Assembly: GCA_017504995.1 (NCBI GenBank)
Contig: JAFVQC010000013.1
Span: forward strand, 1-52,033
DNA from: Clostridia bacterium
Lineage (GTDB): Bacteria; Bacillota; Clostridia; Oscillospirales; CAG-272
Length of the DNA stretch: 52,033 nucleotides
Direction: 5' to 3'
The translations under genes were made by a program, and so were the position numbers. Positions 6,377-13,658 of the stretch are shown piece after piece; position 1 is the first letter of the stretch, and each line of letters opens with the position of its first letter. The notes beneath the pieces are model-generated. The model made no database searches. It had not been told where the DNA came from and worked only from the letters and a program-made list of their open reading frames with translations.

Positions 6377-8131
6377 ATGAAAGTTTGTGTCATTCAACCC
6401 CGTTATTCCTTTGACGAAAAGGATCTTGACTCTTGCTTTGGGAGCTTGCTCGATCTGTTGGAGCAATGTGACGAGAGCCTTGATCTGATCGTTCTGCCCG
6501 AATACGGCGACGCTCTTGCCGACGTACGGGGCAAGGACGGATTTTATGGAGCAGTGAATCAATACAATGCCATTCTGCTGCAAAAAGCAAGCGAGACGGC
6601 CAAGCGGTGTCACGCGCTGGTTTTTGTCAATGCGGGATACGAAACCCAAAACGGGCTTCGCAACACCACCCACGCCTTTGACCGCGAGGGCAACCTCGTC
6701 GGTCGGTATTTCAAGTCGCATCCCGCCCCCAGTGAGGTCAAAACCGATGCCGAGGGCGGTCACGAGCTTGACGTGGCGTACAGCTACGAGGGCGCTTCTC
6801 CCTATATTTTGGAATTGGAAGGGCTTCGCTTTGCCTTTCTGACCTGCTATGATTTTTATTTCTACGAGCGCTTCGCCATGCTCGCTCGGGAAAAGGTCGA
6901 TATCATCATCGGCTGCTCTCTGCAGCGGACCGACACCCACGAGGCGCTTTCCATCATCAATTCCTTCCTTTGCTATCAAACCAACGCCTATCTCGTCCGC
7001 GCGTCGGTCTCCTTGGGTGAGACGTCCGAGGTGTGCGGCTGCAGCGCGGTGTTCTCCCCCAAGGGAGAGCAGCTGCTGAATATGAAAAACCGCGTGGGAC
7101 TTGGGATCTGTGAGATCGATCCTACGGCAAAATATTACAAGCCCGCGGGACATATGGGCAAGTGCAAGGCGCATTACGAATACATAGAGGAAGGGCGCAG
7201 ACCGTGGCTTTACCGCAACGGCGGCGCGTCGGTCGTTCCCTTTGACGGCGTCATGCCCTACCCCCGTCTTTGCGCCCATCGAGGCTTCAATACGGTTGCT
7301 CCCGAAAACAGCATGCCCGCCTTTGGCGCGGCAGTGGCGCTTGGAGCAGAGGAAATTGAATTTGATCTGTGGTCCACCAAGGACGGCGTACTGGTTTCCT
7401 GCCACGACAGCACCCTTGACCGCGTCAGCAACGGAAGCGGAAAAATCTACGAGCACACCTACGAGGAGCTGTTGGCGTTGGATTTCGGCGCGAAGCACGG
7501 AGAAAAGTTCAAGGGCTTGAAGATCCCCACCTTTGAGGAGATCCTGCAAAAATTCGCGGGACGGGCCATTATGAATATCCACGTGAAAATTTGGGATAAA
7601 AACTTCGAGAATCCCATGATCGAGGAGATCGTCGCGCTGATTCGAAAATACGACTGCGAGCAGCATATTTACTTTATGACCTCCTCTGACACCATGATCC
7701 AAAGGGTCATGGCATACGCCCCCGATCTGAGGGTCTGCGTGGGCTGGGATAGAAACAAGGATCCCCTGTCCATGGTTCGGCGCGCCATTGCGCTGGGCGC
7801 GTACAAGATCCAGCTGTTCAAGCCCTATTTCAATCAGGAAACCGTTGAAATGGCGCACGCGCACGGCATTCTTTGCAACGTATTCTACGCGGACGATCCC
7901 GAGGAAGCGAAGCAATACTTCGCGATGGGAATCGACACGGTTCTGACCAACGATTATCTGACCGTATACAACGCGGTAAAGGACGAGTATCTCAACGAAA
8001 AATGGAAAGGAACTAAAATGAGGCACTTAAACGCCTGTATTCACACGCTTCTCGCAGCCAATCCCCTTGGCATGAAGGAACCCGCTTTTTGCCTTAGCAA
8101 CGCAGAACCCACAGAAAAGGAGATCTTATGA
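6377..8131 (+). CDS. Nitrilase-like amidohydrolase fused to glycerophosphodiester phosphodiesterase
   Basis: A 584-residue, two-domain enzyme. Residues 1-280 are a carbon-nitrogen hydrolase with its Glu-Lys-Cys triad visible as E42 (PEYGD), K113 (YFKSHP) and C157 (LTCYDF). Residues 295-540 are a GDPD TIM barrel with AHRG (300-303), E328-x-D330 and H343 in SCHDSTLDR. Such a fusion could release a head group and then cleave an amide, but this is inference. From residue 548 the sequence (MRHLNACIHTLLAAN, then PLGMKE) is a scrap of the serine hydrolase encoded two genes downstream, joined in frame. The stop overlaps the next start (ATGA). Confidence 0.85.
   Translation: MKVCVIQPRYSFDEKDLDSCFGSLLDLLEQCDESLDLIVLPEYGDALADVRGKDGFYGAVNQYNAILLQKASETAKRCHALVFVNAGYETQNGLRNTTHAFDREGNLVGRYFKSHPAPSEVKTDAEGGHELDVAYSYEGASPYILELEGLRFAFLTCYDFYFYERFAMLAREKVDIIIGCSLQRTDTHEALSIINSFLCYQTNAYLVRASVSLGETSEVCGCSAVFSPKGEQLLNMKNRVGLGICEIDPTAKYYKPAGHMGKCKAHYEYIEEGRRPWLYRNGGASVVPFDGVMPYPRLCAHRGFNTVAPENSMPAFGAAVALGAEEIEFDLWSTKDGVLVSCHDSTLDRVSNGSGKIYEHTYEELLALDFGAKHGEKFKGLKIPTFEEILQKFAGRAIMNIHVKIWDKNFENPMIEEIVALIRKYDCEQHIYFMTSSDTMIQRVMAYAPDLRVCVGWDRNKDPLSMVRRAIALGAYKIQLFKPYFNQETVEMAHAHGILCNVFYADDPEEAKQYFAMGIDTVLTNDYLTVYNAVKDEYLNEKWKGTKMRHLNACIHTLLAANPLGMKEPAFCLSNAEPTEKEIL
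8018..8131 (+). pseudogene. Internally deleted remnant of a serine hydrolase gene
   Basis: AAAGGA followed by ATG at 8018 starts a 37-codon stretch whose first 15 codons resemble the start of the serine hydrolase at 8833 and whose next codons (CCCCTTGGCATGAAGGA) match its interior at 9340-9356. Everything between is missing. It is now read as the C-terminus of the nitrilase-GDPD protein. Confidence 0.65.
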
Positions 8132-8823
8132 AACCGATCATAGGAATTACAACCAGCATTGAAGAAGATAAAGCGGTCAAAATATTTGGCACGTACGTCA
8201 CCGCCATTGAGCAGTCGGGAGGGATACCCTTACTGATCCCATATCTGAAAGATCGCGAAAATCTTGAACGGATCGTTGACGTCTGCCATGGATTTTTATT
8301 TACGGGAGGCAAGGATATTGACCCGTCGTATTACGGAGAGGAGAAAAAAGACACCTGCGTTATAACGCAACCCCTTCGCGATGAAGTGGAGCTTCGCCTT
8401 TTTGAGTCGGTATATCAGTCAAACAAGCCCATTCTTGCCATTTGCCGCGGTATTCAGCTCGTGAACATCGCCTTGGGAGGAACGCTTTATCAGGATATCC
8501 CCACCGATTATCAAACGAATATCCGTCATAGGCAGGAAGAGCATAAAGATCAACCCTCTCACCCGATTTTGGTCGAAAAGGGAACGCCTCTGTACGCCAT
8601 GCAGAAAAAGGACGTGATGACGGGCAACAGCTTTCACCACCAAGCCATCAAGTCCCTCGGCAAAGGGCTTGCGGTGATGGCAAGGGCAGAGGATGGAATC
8701 ATAGAGAGCGTTTTCTCTACGGAAAGACGGTATCTTCGCGCCTATCAATGGCACCCCGAACGGCTTTACGGCTACGACGATAATAAACTGCTGTTCGACG
8801 ATTTTATCAAGGCTTGTAAATAG
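8128..8823 (+). CDS. Peptidase C26 / gamma-glutamyl-gamma-aminobutyrate hydrolase family (PuuD-like)
   Basis: A 231-residue class I glutamine-amidotransferase-fold hydrolase. Visible are FTGGKDIDPSYYGE, the nucleophile C106 in ILAICRGIQ, the GGTLYQDIP segment, and the His-Glu pair in YQWHPE near residue 214. Family members hydrolyse gamma-glutamyl amides such as gamma-glutamyl-GABA. The start overlaps the preceding stop and the next gene follows within ten bases, so it belongs to an operon with the fusion enzyme and the serine hydrolase. No polyamine pathway genes are seen nearby, so the exact substrate is open. Confidence 0.88.
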   Translation: MKPIIGITTSIEEDKAVKIFGTYVTAIEQSGGIPLLIPYLKDRENLERIVDVCHGFLFTGGKDIDPSYYGEEKKDTCVITQPLRDEVELRLFESVYQSNKPILAICRGIQLVNIALGGTLYQDIPTDYQTNIRHRQEEHKDQPSHPILVEKGTPLYAMQKKDVMTGNSFHHQAIKSLGKGLAVMARAEDGIIESVFSTERRYLRAYQWHPERLYGYDDNKLLFDDFIKACK

Positions 8824-8832
8824 GAGGATATG

Positions 8833-9858
8833 ATGAAAAATTACTTAAACACTTGTATTCAAACACTTCTCGCAAACGAAACGGCGCGAAATATCATCGT
8901 TCGGGTCGGGCAGGGAGACACGATTCTCTGCGACGTAAAAGCGACCTCGGAGGACCGCGTGCTGACCGACCACACACTGTTTGACATGGCGTCGGTCACC
9001 AAGATCGTCGTCACCACCTCTCTTGCCCTTCTGGCATTCGACAGAGGTCTGCTGTCGCCATCCGATCCCGTCAGTAAATTTTTCCCCGTTCCCGAGGACA
9101 AAAAGCAATTGACCATACAGCATCTGATGACCCACACCATGGGAATCGGTCACAAGTCTCTGCTGGGAAGCGACGGTTCTTACGAGGGGATCGAGCAGTA
9201 CATTCTGAATATCCCTTCCGATTTTTCCATCGGCTCCGACGTGCGATACAGTTGTCCCGCATTTATCTTACTGGGGCGGATTCTGGAACAGATTTTTGGA
9301 GATCGGTTGGATCGGGCGTTTGACACCCACGTTGCCAAGCCCCTTGGCATGAAGGAGACCTGCTTTTTACCCGACCGTACGCTCGATATCGTAAACGCCA
9401 ATCCTACCGACGGAGAAGAGGGCTTGGTTCACGACCCCAACTGCCGCTATCTCGGCGGCGTTTGCGGAAACGCGGGACTGTTTTCCAATCTTTCTGATAT
9501 GACGGTGTACGCCAAGACGTTGGCGGCAGGCGGCGCGCCGCTGTTTTCCAAAGAAATCTTCGCTTTGGCAACGCAAAACCACACCGAGGGAATGGCGGAA
9601 TCCCGCGGACTCGGATATCTTTACGTGGACGACCGTTATACGCAAGCTGGCGGACTGTTTTCCGCGGGAAGTATCGGTCATTGCGGACACACGGGACAGT
9701 CGGTCTTTGTGGATCGGAAAAGCGGATTGTACGTTATTATTTTATCGGACGCTACCAGACACGCGATCCTGAAATACGAAAAGAAAAAATACTACAAAGT
9801 CGTCAAGCAAATGCGAAGCGATCTTCACGGCGCAATCAAGCTCGATTTAGGACTGTAA
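8833..9858 (+). CDS. Beta-lactamase-family serine hydrolase
   Basis: About 341 residues of the class C beta-lactamase/DD-peptidase-like family. The SxxK catalytic motif is SVTK (S54, K57); YSC near residue 138 takes the Tyr-x-Asn/Ser position, and GHCGHTGQS near 283 takes the place of the third motif. There is no signal peptide, so it is probably a cytoplasmic esterase or amidase rather than a resistance enzyme. ATG 8833 is chosen over 8830 because AGGAGG at 8822-8827 is then five bases away. The front and the PLGMKE segment are echoed in the remnant at 8018-8131. Confidence 0.85.
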   Translation: MKNYLNTCIQTLLANETARNIIVRVGQGDTILCDVKATSEDRVLTDHTLFDMASVTKIVVTTSLALLAFDRGLLSPSDPVSKFFPVPEDKKQLTIQHLMTHTMGIGHKSLLGSDGSYEGIEQYILNIPSDFSIGSDVRYSCPAFILLGRILEQIFGDRLDRAFDTHVAKPLGMKETCFLPDRTLDIVNANPTDGEEGLVHDPNCRYLGGVCGNAGLFSNLSDMTVYAKTLAAGGAPLFSKEIFALATQNHTEGMAESRGLGYLYVDDRYTQAGGLFSAGSIGHCGHTGQSVFVDRKSGLYVIILSDATRHAILKYEKKKYYKVVKQMRSDLHGAIKLDLGL

Positions 9859-9888
9859 AAATATAATAAACAGATAGGAGCAATACTT

Positions 9889-10557
9889 ATGGAAACACGT
9901 ACTTTTGAAACCTTAGAGTATCTGGTCAATTATCCCGCAGGCTACGAGGAGGGCAAGCGCTATCCCGTGGTTCTGTTCCTGCACGGCGCGGGAACTCGCG
10001 GGGAGGATATCTCCCGTTTGGCGGGAAATGGATTTATGAGTCTGACCCAGCGGTATGAGGAATTTTCCTTTATCACCGTTGCGCCCCATTGCAAGTGCGG
10101 CACGTGGTTTGATTATTTTGAGACCCTCAAGCGGTTTGCCGCATTCGTTGCCGCCGCGGACTACACCGACCCTGCCCGCCTGTATCTGATCGGCAATAGC
10201 ATGGGCGGATACGGTACCTGGCAGCTTGCCATGAGCATGCCCGAGACCTTTGCCGCCATTCTGCCCATTTGCGGCGGCGGAATGTACTGGAACGCGGGTC
10301 GGCTGGTCAATGTTCCCGTTTGGGCGTTCCACGGCGAGCTGGACCCCACGGTGTCGGTAGACGAGTCCAAAAGAATGGTGCAGTCGATCAACAAAAGGGG
10401 CGGCTCCGCAAAGCTCACCATTTACCCCGATGCCAAGCACAACAGCTGGACGCCCACCATGGAAAACAAAGAGGTGTTCGAGTGGCTGTTTTCCAATCGG
10501 AATCAGAACGTAAAAGAGCTGACCGATGAGTATTCGGATCAGAAGATTTACGGATAA
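9889..10557 (+). CDS. Alpha/beta hydrolase (phospholipase/carboxylesterase type)
   Basis: A 222-residue alpha/beta hydrolase. LFLHGAGTRGED carries the oxyanion-hole HGAG, S104 in GNSMGGYG is the nucleophile, D in HGELDPTV and H in DAKHNSW complete the triad. It resembles the dienelactone hydrolase/feruloyl-esterase-like short esterases common in gut Clostridia, without secretion signal. ATG 9889 follows ATAGGAG. The downstream HAD phosphatase starts 25 bases later, so co-transcription is likely. Confidence 0.85.
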   Translation: METRTFETLEYLVNYPAGYEEGKRYPVVLFLHGAGTRGEDISRLAGNGFMSLTQRYEEFSFITVAPHCKCGTWFDYFETLKRFAAFVAAADYTDPARLYLIGNSMGGYGTWQLAMSMPETFAAILPICGGGMYWNAGRLVNVPVWAFHGELDPTVSVDESKRMVQSINKRGGSAKLTIYPDAKHNSWTPTMENKEVFEWLFSNRNQNVKELTDEYSDQKIYG

Positions 10558-10582
10558 CGAAGAAATGATGAGAAAAGGCAAC

Positions 10583-11227
10583 ATGAAACGAATCTACTTA
10601 TTTGATTTTGACGGCACGCTGGTGGACTCCATGCCCACCTTTGGCGCGATGATGCTCCAGATCCTTCGGGACTACGGTGTAAGCGCCGGTGATGATCTCA
10701 TCAAGGCGATCACGCCTTTGGGATACAACGGCGCGGCGGACTATTGCCGAACCGTTCTGAGCATCGACGCCACCACCGAGGAAATAGCGACGCGCATGAA
10801 GGCGGATATGCAAGAAGCCTATGAAAAACGAATTGAAGAAAAGGCGGGCGTTACCGAGACCCTGCGCGCGCTGAAGGCAGAGGGCGCGTCACTGAACGTT
10901 CTGACCGCCAGCCCTCACGTCACCCTTGACTGTTGCTTGAAGCGACTTGGGCTTTGGGAGCTGTTCGATCACGTTTGGTCCTGCGAGGATTTCCACACCA
11001 CCAAATCCGATCCTGCGATCTACCGCGCAGCCGCCAAGGAGCTGGGCTGTCCCGTATCCTCGGTGATCTTCGTGGACGACAATTTGGGCGCGGTCAGCAC
11101 CGCGAAAGAGGCAGGCGCGATCGCCTACGGCATCTACGATCCTTCCTCCGAGGATATGAAGGAAGAGATCCGAGCCGTCTGCAACCGCTATCTTGAAAAT
11201 TTTTCCGAACTGTTAGCCGAAATTTAA
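10583..11227 (+). CDS. HAD-superfamily phosphatase (phosphoglycolate phosphatase-like)
   Basis: About 214 residues. The HAD motifs are clear: DFDGTLVDS at residues 6-14, LTASP (motif II) near 113, K in TTKSDPAIY, and VDDN near 171. The four-helix cap lies between the first two motifs. Substrate cannot be told from sequence. The start at 10583 is placed where MKRIYLFDFDG begins, preceded by AAAAGG; longer in-frame starts from 10526 would overlap the esterase gene. The DMT transporter follows 11 bases after the stop. Confidence 0.85.
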   Translation: MKRIYLFDFDGTLVDSMPTFGAMMLQILRDYGVSAGDDLIKAITPLGYNGAADYCRTVLSIDATTEEIATRMKADMQEAYEKRIEEKAGVTETLRALKAEGASLNVLTASPHVTLDCCLKRLGLWELFDHVWSCEDFHTTKSDPAIYRAAAKELGCPVSSVIFVDDNLGAVSTAKEAGAIAYGIYDPSSEDMKEEIRAVCNRYLENFSELLAEI

Positions 11228-11238
11228 GGAAAATACCC

Positions 11239-12138
11239 ATGAAAAAACAAGCCTTTTTCTTCATCATTGCCGCGGGAATCCTCTGGGGAACGTCGGGTAT
11301 TTTCGTTCATCTGCTCGCTCCCTACGGGTATACCTCTCTGCAAATGACTGCCCTGCGTGGCACGGTCTCCTTCCTTTGTCTCTTTTTGGGGGCATTGATT
11401 CGGAATCGAAGCGCCTTTCGCGTCAAGCTCCCCGAGCTTCTTCTGTTTGCGGGAATAGGACTTGCGCTGTTCGGAACGGGAAGCTGTTATTTTGCGTCTA
11501 TGCAATTGACCTCGATCTCCACCGCGGTGGTACTGATGTATATGTCTCCCGTTTACGTTACGGTGTTTTCGGCTCTCTTTTTCGGAGAAAAATTATCAAG
11601 ACTGAAGCTGGTTGCCGTTGTAGGTATGTTGGTGGGCTGCTGTCTGGTTTCAGGCATTTTCGGCGGACTGACCGTCAATCTTGGGGGTATTCTTCTGGGT
11701 CTGCTTTCGGGCATCAGCTACGCCGCTTATAATATTCTGACGAAGATCTCCATGAGACGGGGAAGCAGTCCGATCTCCACCACCCTTTACAGCTTTTTCT
11801 TTCTGTCCGTGATCGCTCTTGCGGTTGCCGACCCCATCTCGATAGTAGAGCATACCGCAAAGAAGCCCACCCTTCTTCTGCCGCTGACTGTGGCTTTGGG
11901 TGTGGTGACCTTCGTATTGCCCTATCTGTTTTTCACTCTGGGTATGCGGGCGCTTCCCGCGGGAACGGCGTCTGCACTCAGCGTGGTTGAGCCGATGGCG
12001 GCAACGGTATTCGGGGTTCTTTTGCTCCGCGAGCCGATCGAGCCTCTTGCTCTCGTCGGAATTTTTGTCATTCTCTTGTCGGTCGTCCTGTTGAGTCGGG
12101 CAGAGGGAGATGCCTTGCCGCACAAAAAGAAAAAATGA
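11239..12138 (+). CDS. EamA/DMT-family transporter
   Basis: A 299-residue inner-membrane protein with ten predicted transmembrane helices in two EamA repeats. The N-terminus has GILWGTSGIFVHLL, the first repeat ends near IFGGL, and the second carries the typical SALSVVEPMAATVFGVLLLREP motif, followed by a basic tail. The family exports or imports small metabolites such as amino acids; the substrate is unknown. ATG 11239 has only a weak binding site (TTTAAGGAAAA). A strong hairpin at 12151-12176 follows the gene. Confidence 0.9.
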   Translation: MKKQAFFFIIAAGILWGTSGIFVHLLAPYGYTSLQMTALRGTVSFLCLFLGALIRNRSAFRVKLPELLLFAGIGLALFGTGSCYFASMQLTSISTAVVLMYMSPVYVTVFSALFFGEKLSRLKLVAVVGMLVGCCLVSGIFGGLTVNLGGILLGLLSGISYAAYNILTKISMRRGSSPISTTLYSFFFLSVIALAVADPISIVEHTAKKPTLLLPLTVALGVVTFVLPYLFFTLGMRALPAGTASALSVVEPMAATVFGVLLLREPIEPLALVGIFVILLSVVLLSRAEGDALPHKKKK

Positions 12139-12150
12139 TTTGTTATTTTG

Positions 12151-12176
12151 GGGGAACTTCTCGAAAGAAGTTCCCC
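12151..12176. terminator. Hairpin after the DMT transporter
   Basis: GGGGAACTTCT, a CGAA loop and the exact complement. The same hairpin design recurs at 27944-27981, so it is a dispersed repeat. It separates two convergent genes. Confidence 0.7.
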
Positions 12177-12206
12177 TCATCGCATTTTTTCATTTTGTTA
12201 TTTTCC

Positions 12207-13274
12207 TCAATACGTCCCGTTATCCAGCATCCACACGCCGTCCTGCAGGATCATGGAAAGGCGGACGGTCAGGCGGTTTTCGGGAGCGCTGGGAAGATAG
12301 GATTCCACTTCAATGTTCACGTATTTTCCGTTGCTGGGGCGAACCATTTTGGCGGTGGAAAAATCATACATGCGCGTCTCGGTGATCAGAGGCTCGTAGG
12401 TATTGGACTTCATCAGCGTGATGGTTCCGTCCTCCGCGTCGGCGTATTCGATATAACGGGCGCTCCGTCCGCTGACGTGTCCGTCAACTGCCGCCGTTCC
12501 CACGAACAGGGTTTCGTAGAGCGCCTCCAGATACTCCGCAGAGTAGACCTTTTCCGCCGCTTCCTTGATCTCCTCCACCGAACGGTAGATCTCGTCAAAC
12601 CGAACGATATCGTAATCGGCCGGATCGTCCTCGTCATAGAAGGATTCATAGGTTGGCTCTACGTAGTCGGTCAGCAGGTAATAATACCGACCCTTTGCGT
12701 CGTTCTGATAATACGCCGCCTCGGCTCTGGGCGCGTCCTCCGCCTCAACGTAGGCGTAATCGTCCTTTTGATAGTCGTAGCCCTCAAGAAGATAGCCGTA
12801 CCGCCCCTTCTCGGTATTCTGATAATACGCCGTCTCGCCCGCCTTTGGCTCACTCAGCATTTGCAGGCAGAGCTTCTCCCCACCGTCGGCAGAGTTGATC
12901 ACAAGAATCGTTCCGTAGGCATCGTCCAGCGCCTCGTAGTAAAAATATTTCTTCGTGCCTTCCTCGTAGACCTTGGTGGTATACGCCTGACGGAAGGCAA
13001 TCACCTCGCCCAGCGTATTGTCCTCAATGATATAGTAATGGTACTGCGCGCCCGTTTTGGGATCGGTGAAATATTTGGTACTGGATCGGGGGTCGATCAC
13101 ACGCTCGTAGGTGGCAAGACCCGTACCGAACAGCACCCGATTGATCTCGGCAGACGCCTCTACCAGCTCACGAAACCGCCCTTCGATCTCCACGTATTCA
13201 GGCGCTCTGGAGCAGGACGCCAGCGCGGGGAACAAAAAAAGAACGCATAAAATCAAACAAATAATTTTTTTCAT
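12207..13274 (-). CDS. Putative lipoprotein with internal Tyr-rich repeats
   Basis: A 355-residue protein with a lipoprotein signal: positively charged MKK, a hydrophobic stretch, and the lipobox LASC with Cys21. The mature part is rich in Tyr, Asp and Glu. Two 20-residue units, at 149-168 and 187-206 (both AYYQN..KGRY.YLL.Y), are duplicated. The C-terminal third (SNTYEPLITETRMYDFSTAKMV to LSMILQDGVWMLDNGTY) resembles a beta-rich NTF2- or DUF-like scaffold seen in surface lipoproteins. No family is recognised. It would sit on the outer face of the cell membrane. Confidence 0.75.
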   Translation of the reverse strand: MKKIICLILCVLFLFPALASCSRAPEYVEIEGRFRELVEASAEINRVLFGTGLATYERVIDPRSSTKYFTDPKTGAQYHYYIIEDNTLGEVIAFRQAYTTKVYEEGTKKYFYYEALDDAYGTILVINSADGGEKLCLQMLSEPKAGETAYYQNTEKGRYGYLLEGYDYQKDDYAYVEAEDAPRAEAAYYQNDAKGRYYYLLTDYVEPTYESFYDEDDPADYDIVRFDEIYRSVEEIKEAAEKVYSAEYLEALYETLFVGTAAVDGHVSGRSARYIEYADAEDGTITLMKSNTYEPLITETRMYDFSTAKMVRPSNGKYVNIEVESYLPSAPENRLTVRLSMILQDGVWMLDNGTY

Positions 13275-13658
13275 ATAAAATCCTTTCTTGTAGGATGCGC
13301 TTACTTTTCTTTCGCGAAAGAAAAGTAAGCAAAAGAAAGCAAAGCATGGGTTTTATTTTTCTTAATATTGTTTTCGGAAATTTGATTGTTTTTTGCGGGA
13401 GGAGCAAGCCCCTCCCCTACCAAGATTGAAGAGAACTCATCGAACATCGTCCTTTTGAAACAATGGTCAAATGAAAATCATCTTGGCTACCGAAGAACAA
13501 TATTTTTTAGGAAACGGTAGGGGAGGGGCTTGCTCCTCCCGTTTTCGTCACAAAGAAAAGAAGTGAGAAATACGAACCCAAAGAACTTGTCAGCAAGTTC
13601 TTGGAAGGGTTTTAGGGAAACCTTCTCGAAAGAAGGTTTCCCTAACGCATCCTAATCA
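13275..13658. repeat. Hairpin/MITE cluster between the lipoprotein and gyrA
   Basis: No gene. In order it holds the perfect 30-bp palindrome CTTACTTTTCTTTCG... (13300-13329), the AAAACCCATGCTTTG block in inverse, family-A element copy 2 (13396-13541), an AAGAACTTG hairpin (near 13581-13602), and a hairpin around AAACCTTCTCGAAAGAAGG just after gyrA. It separates divergent 5' and 3' gene ends and probably terminates gyrA. Confidence 0.75.
13396..13541. repeat. MITE-like element, family A, copy 2
   Basis: It is 146 bp with the inverted ends CGGGAGGAGCAAGCCCCTCC. The interior contains GGCTACCGAAGAACAATATT and TTTTTTAGG, as in the other copies. Confidence 0.7.

Noticed and set aside
6308..8026. 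572-codon minus-strand frame over the nitrilase-GDPD gene
   Set aside because: The plus-strand protein has complete active-site motifs; the minus frame has none.
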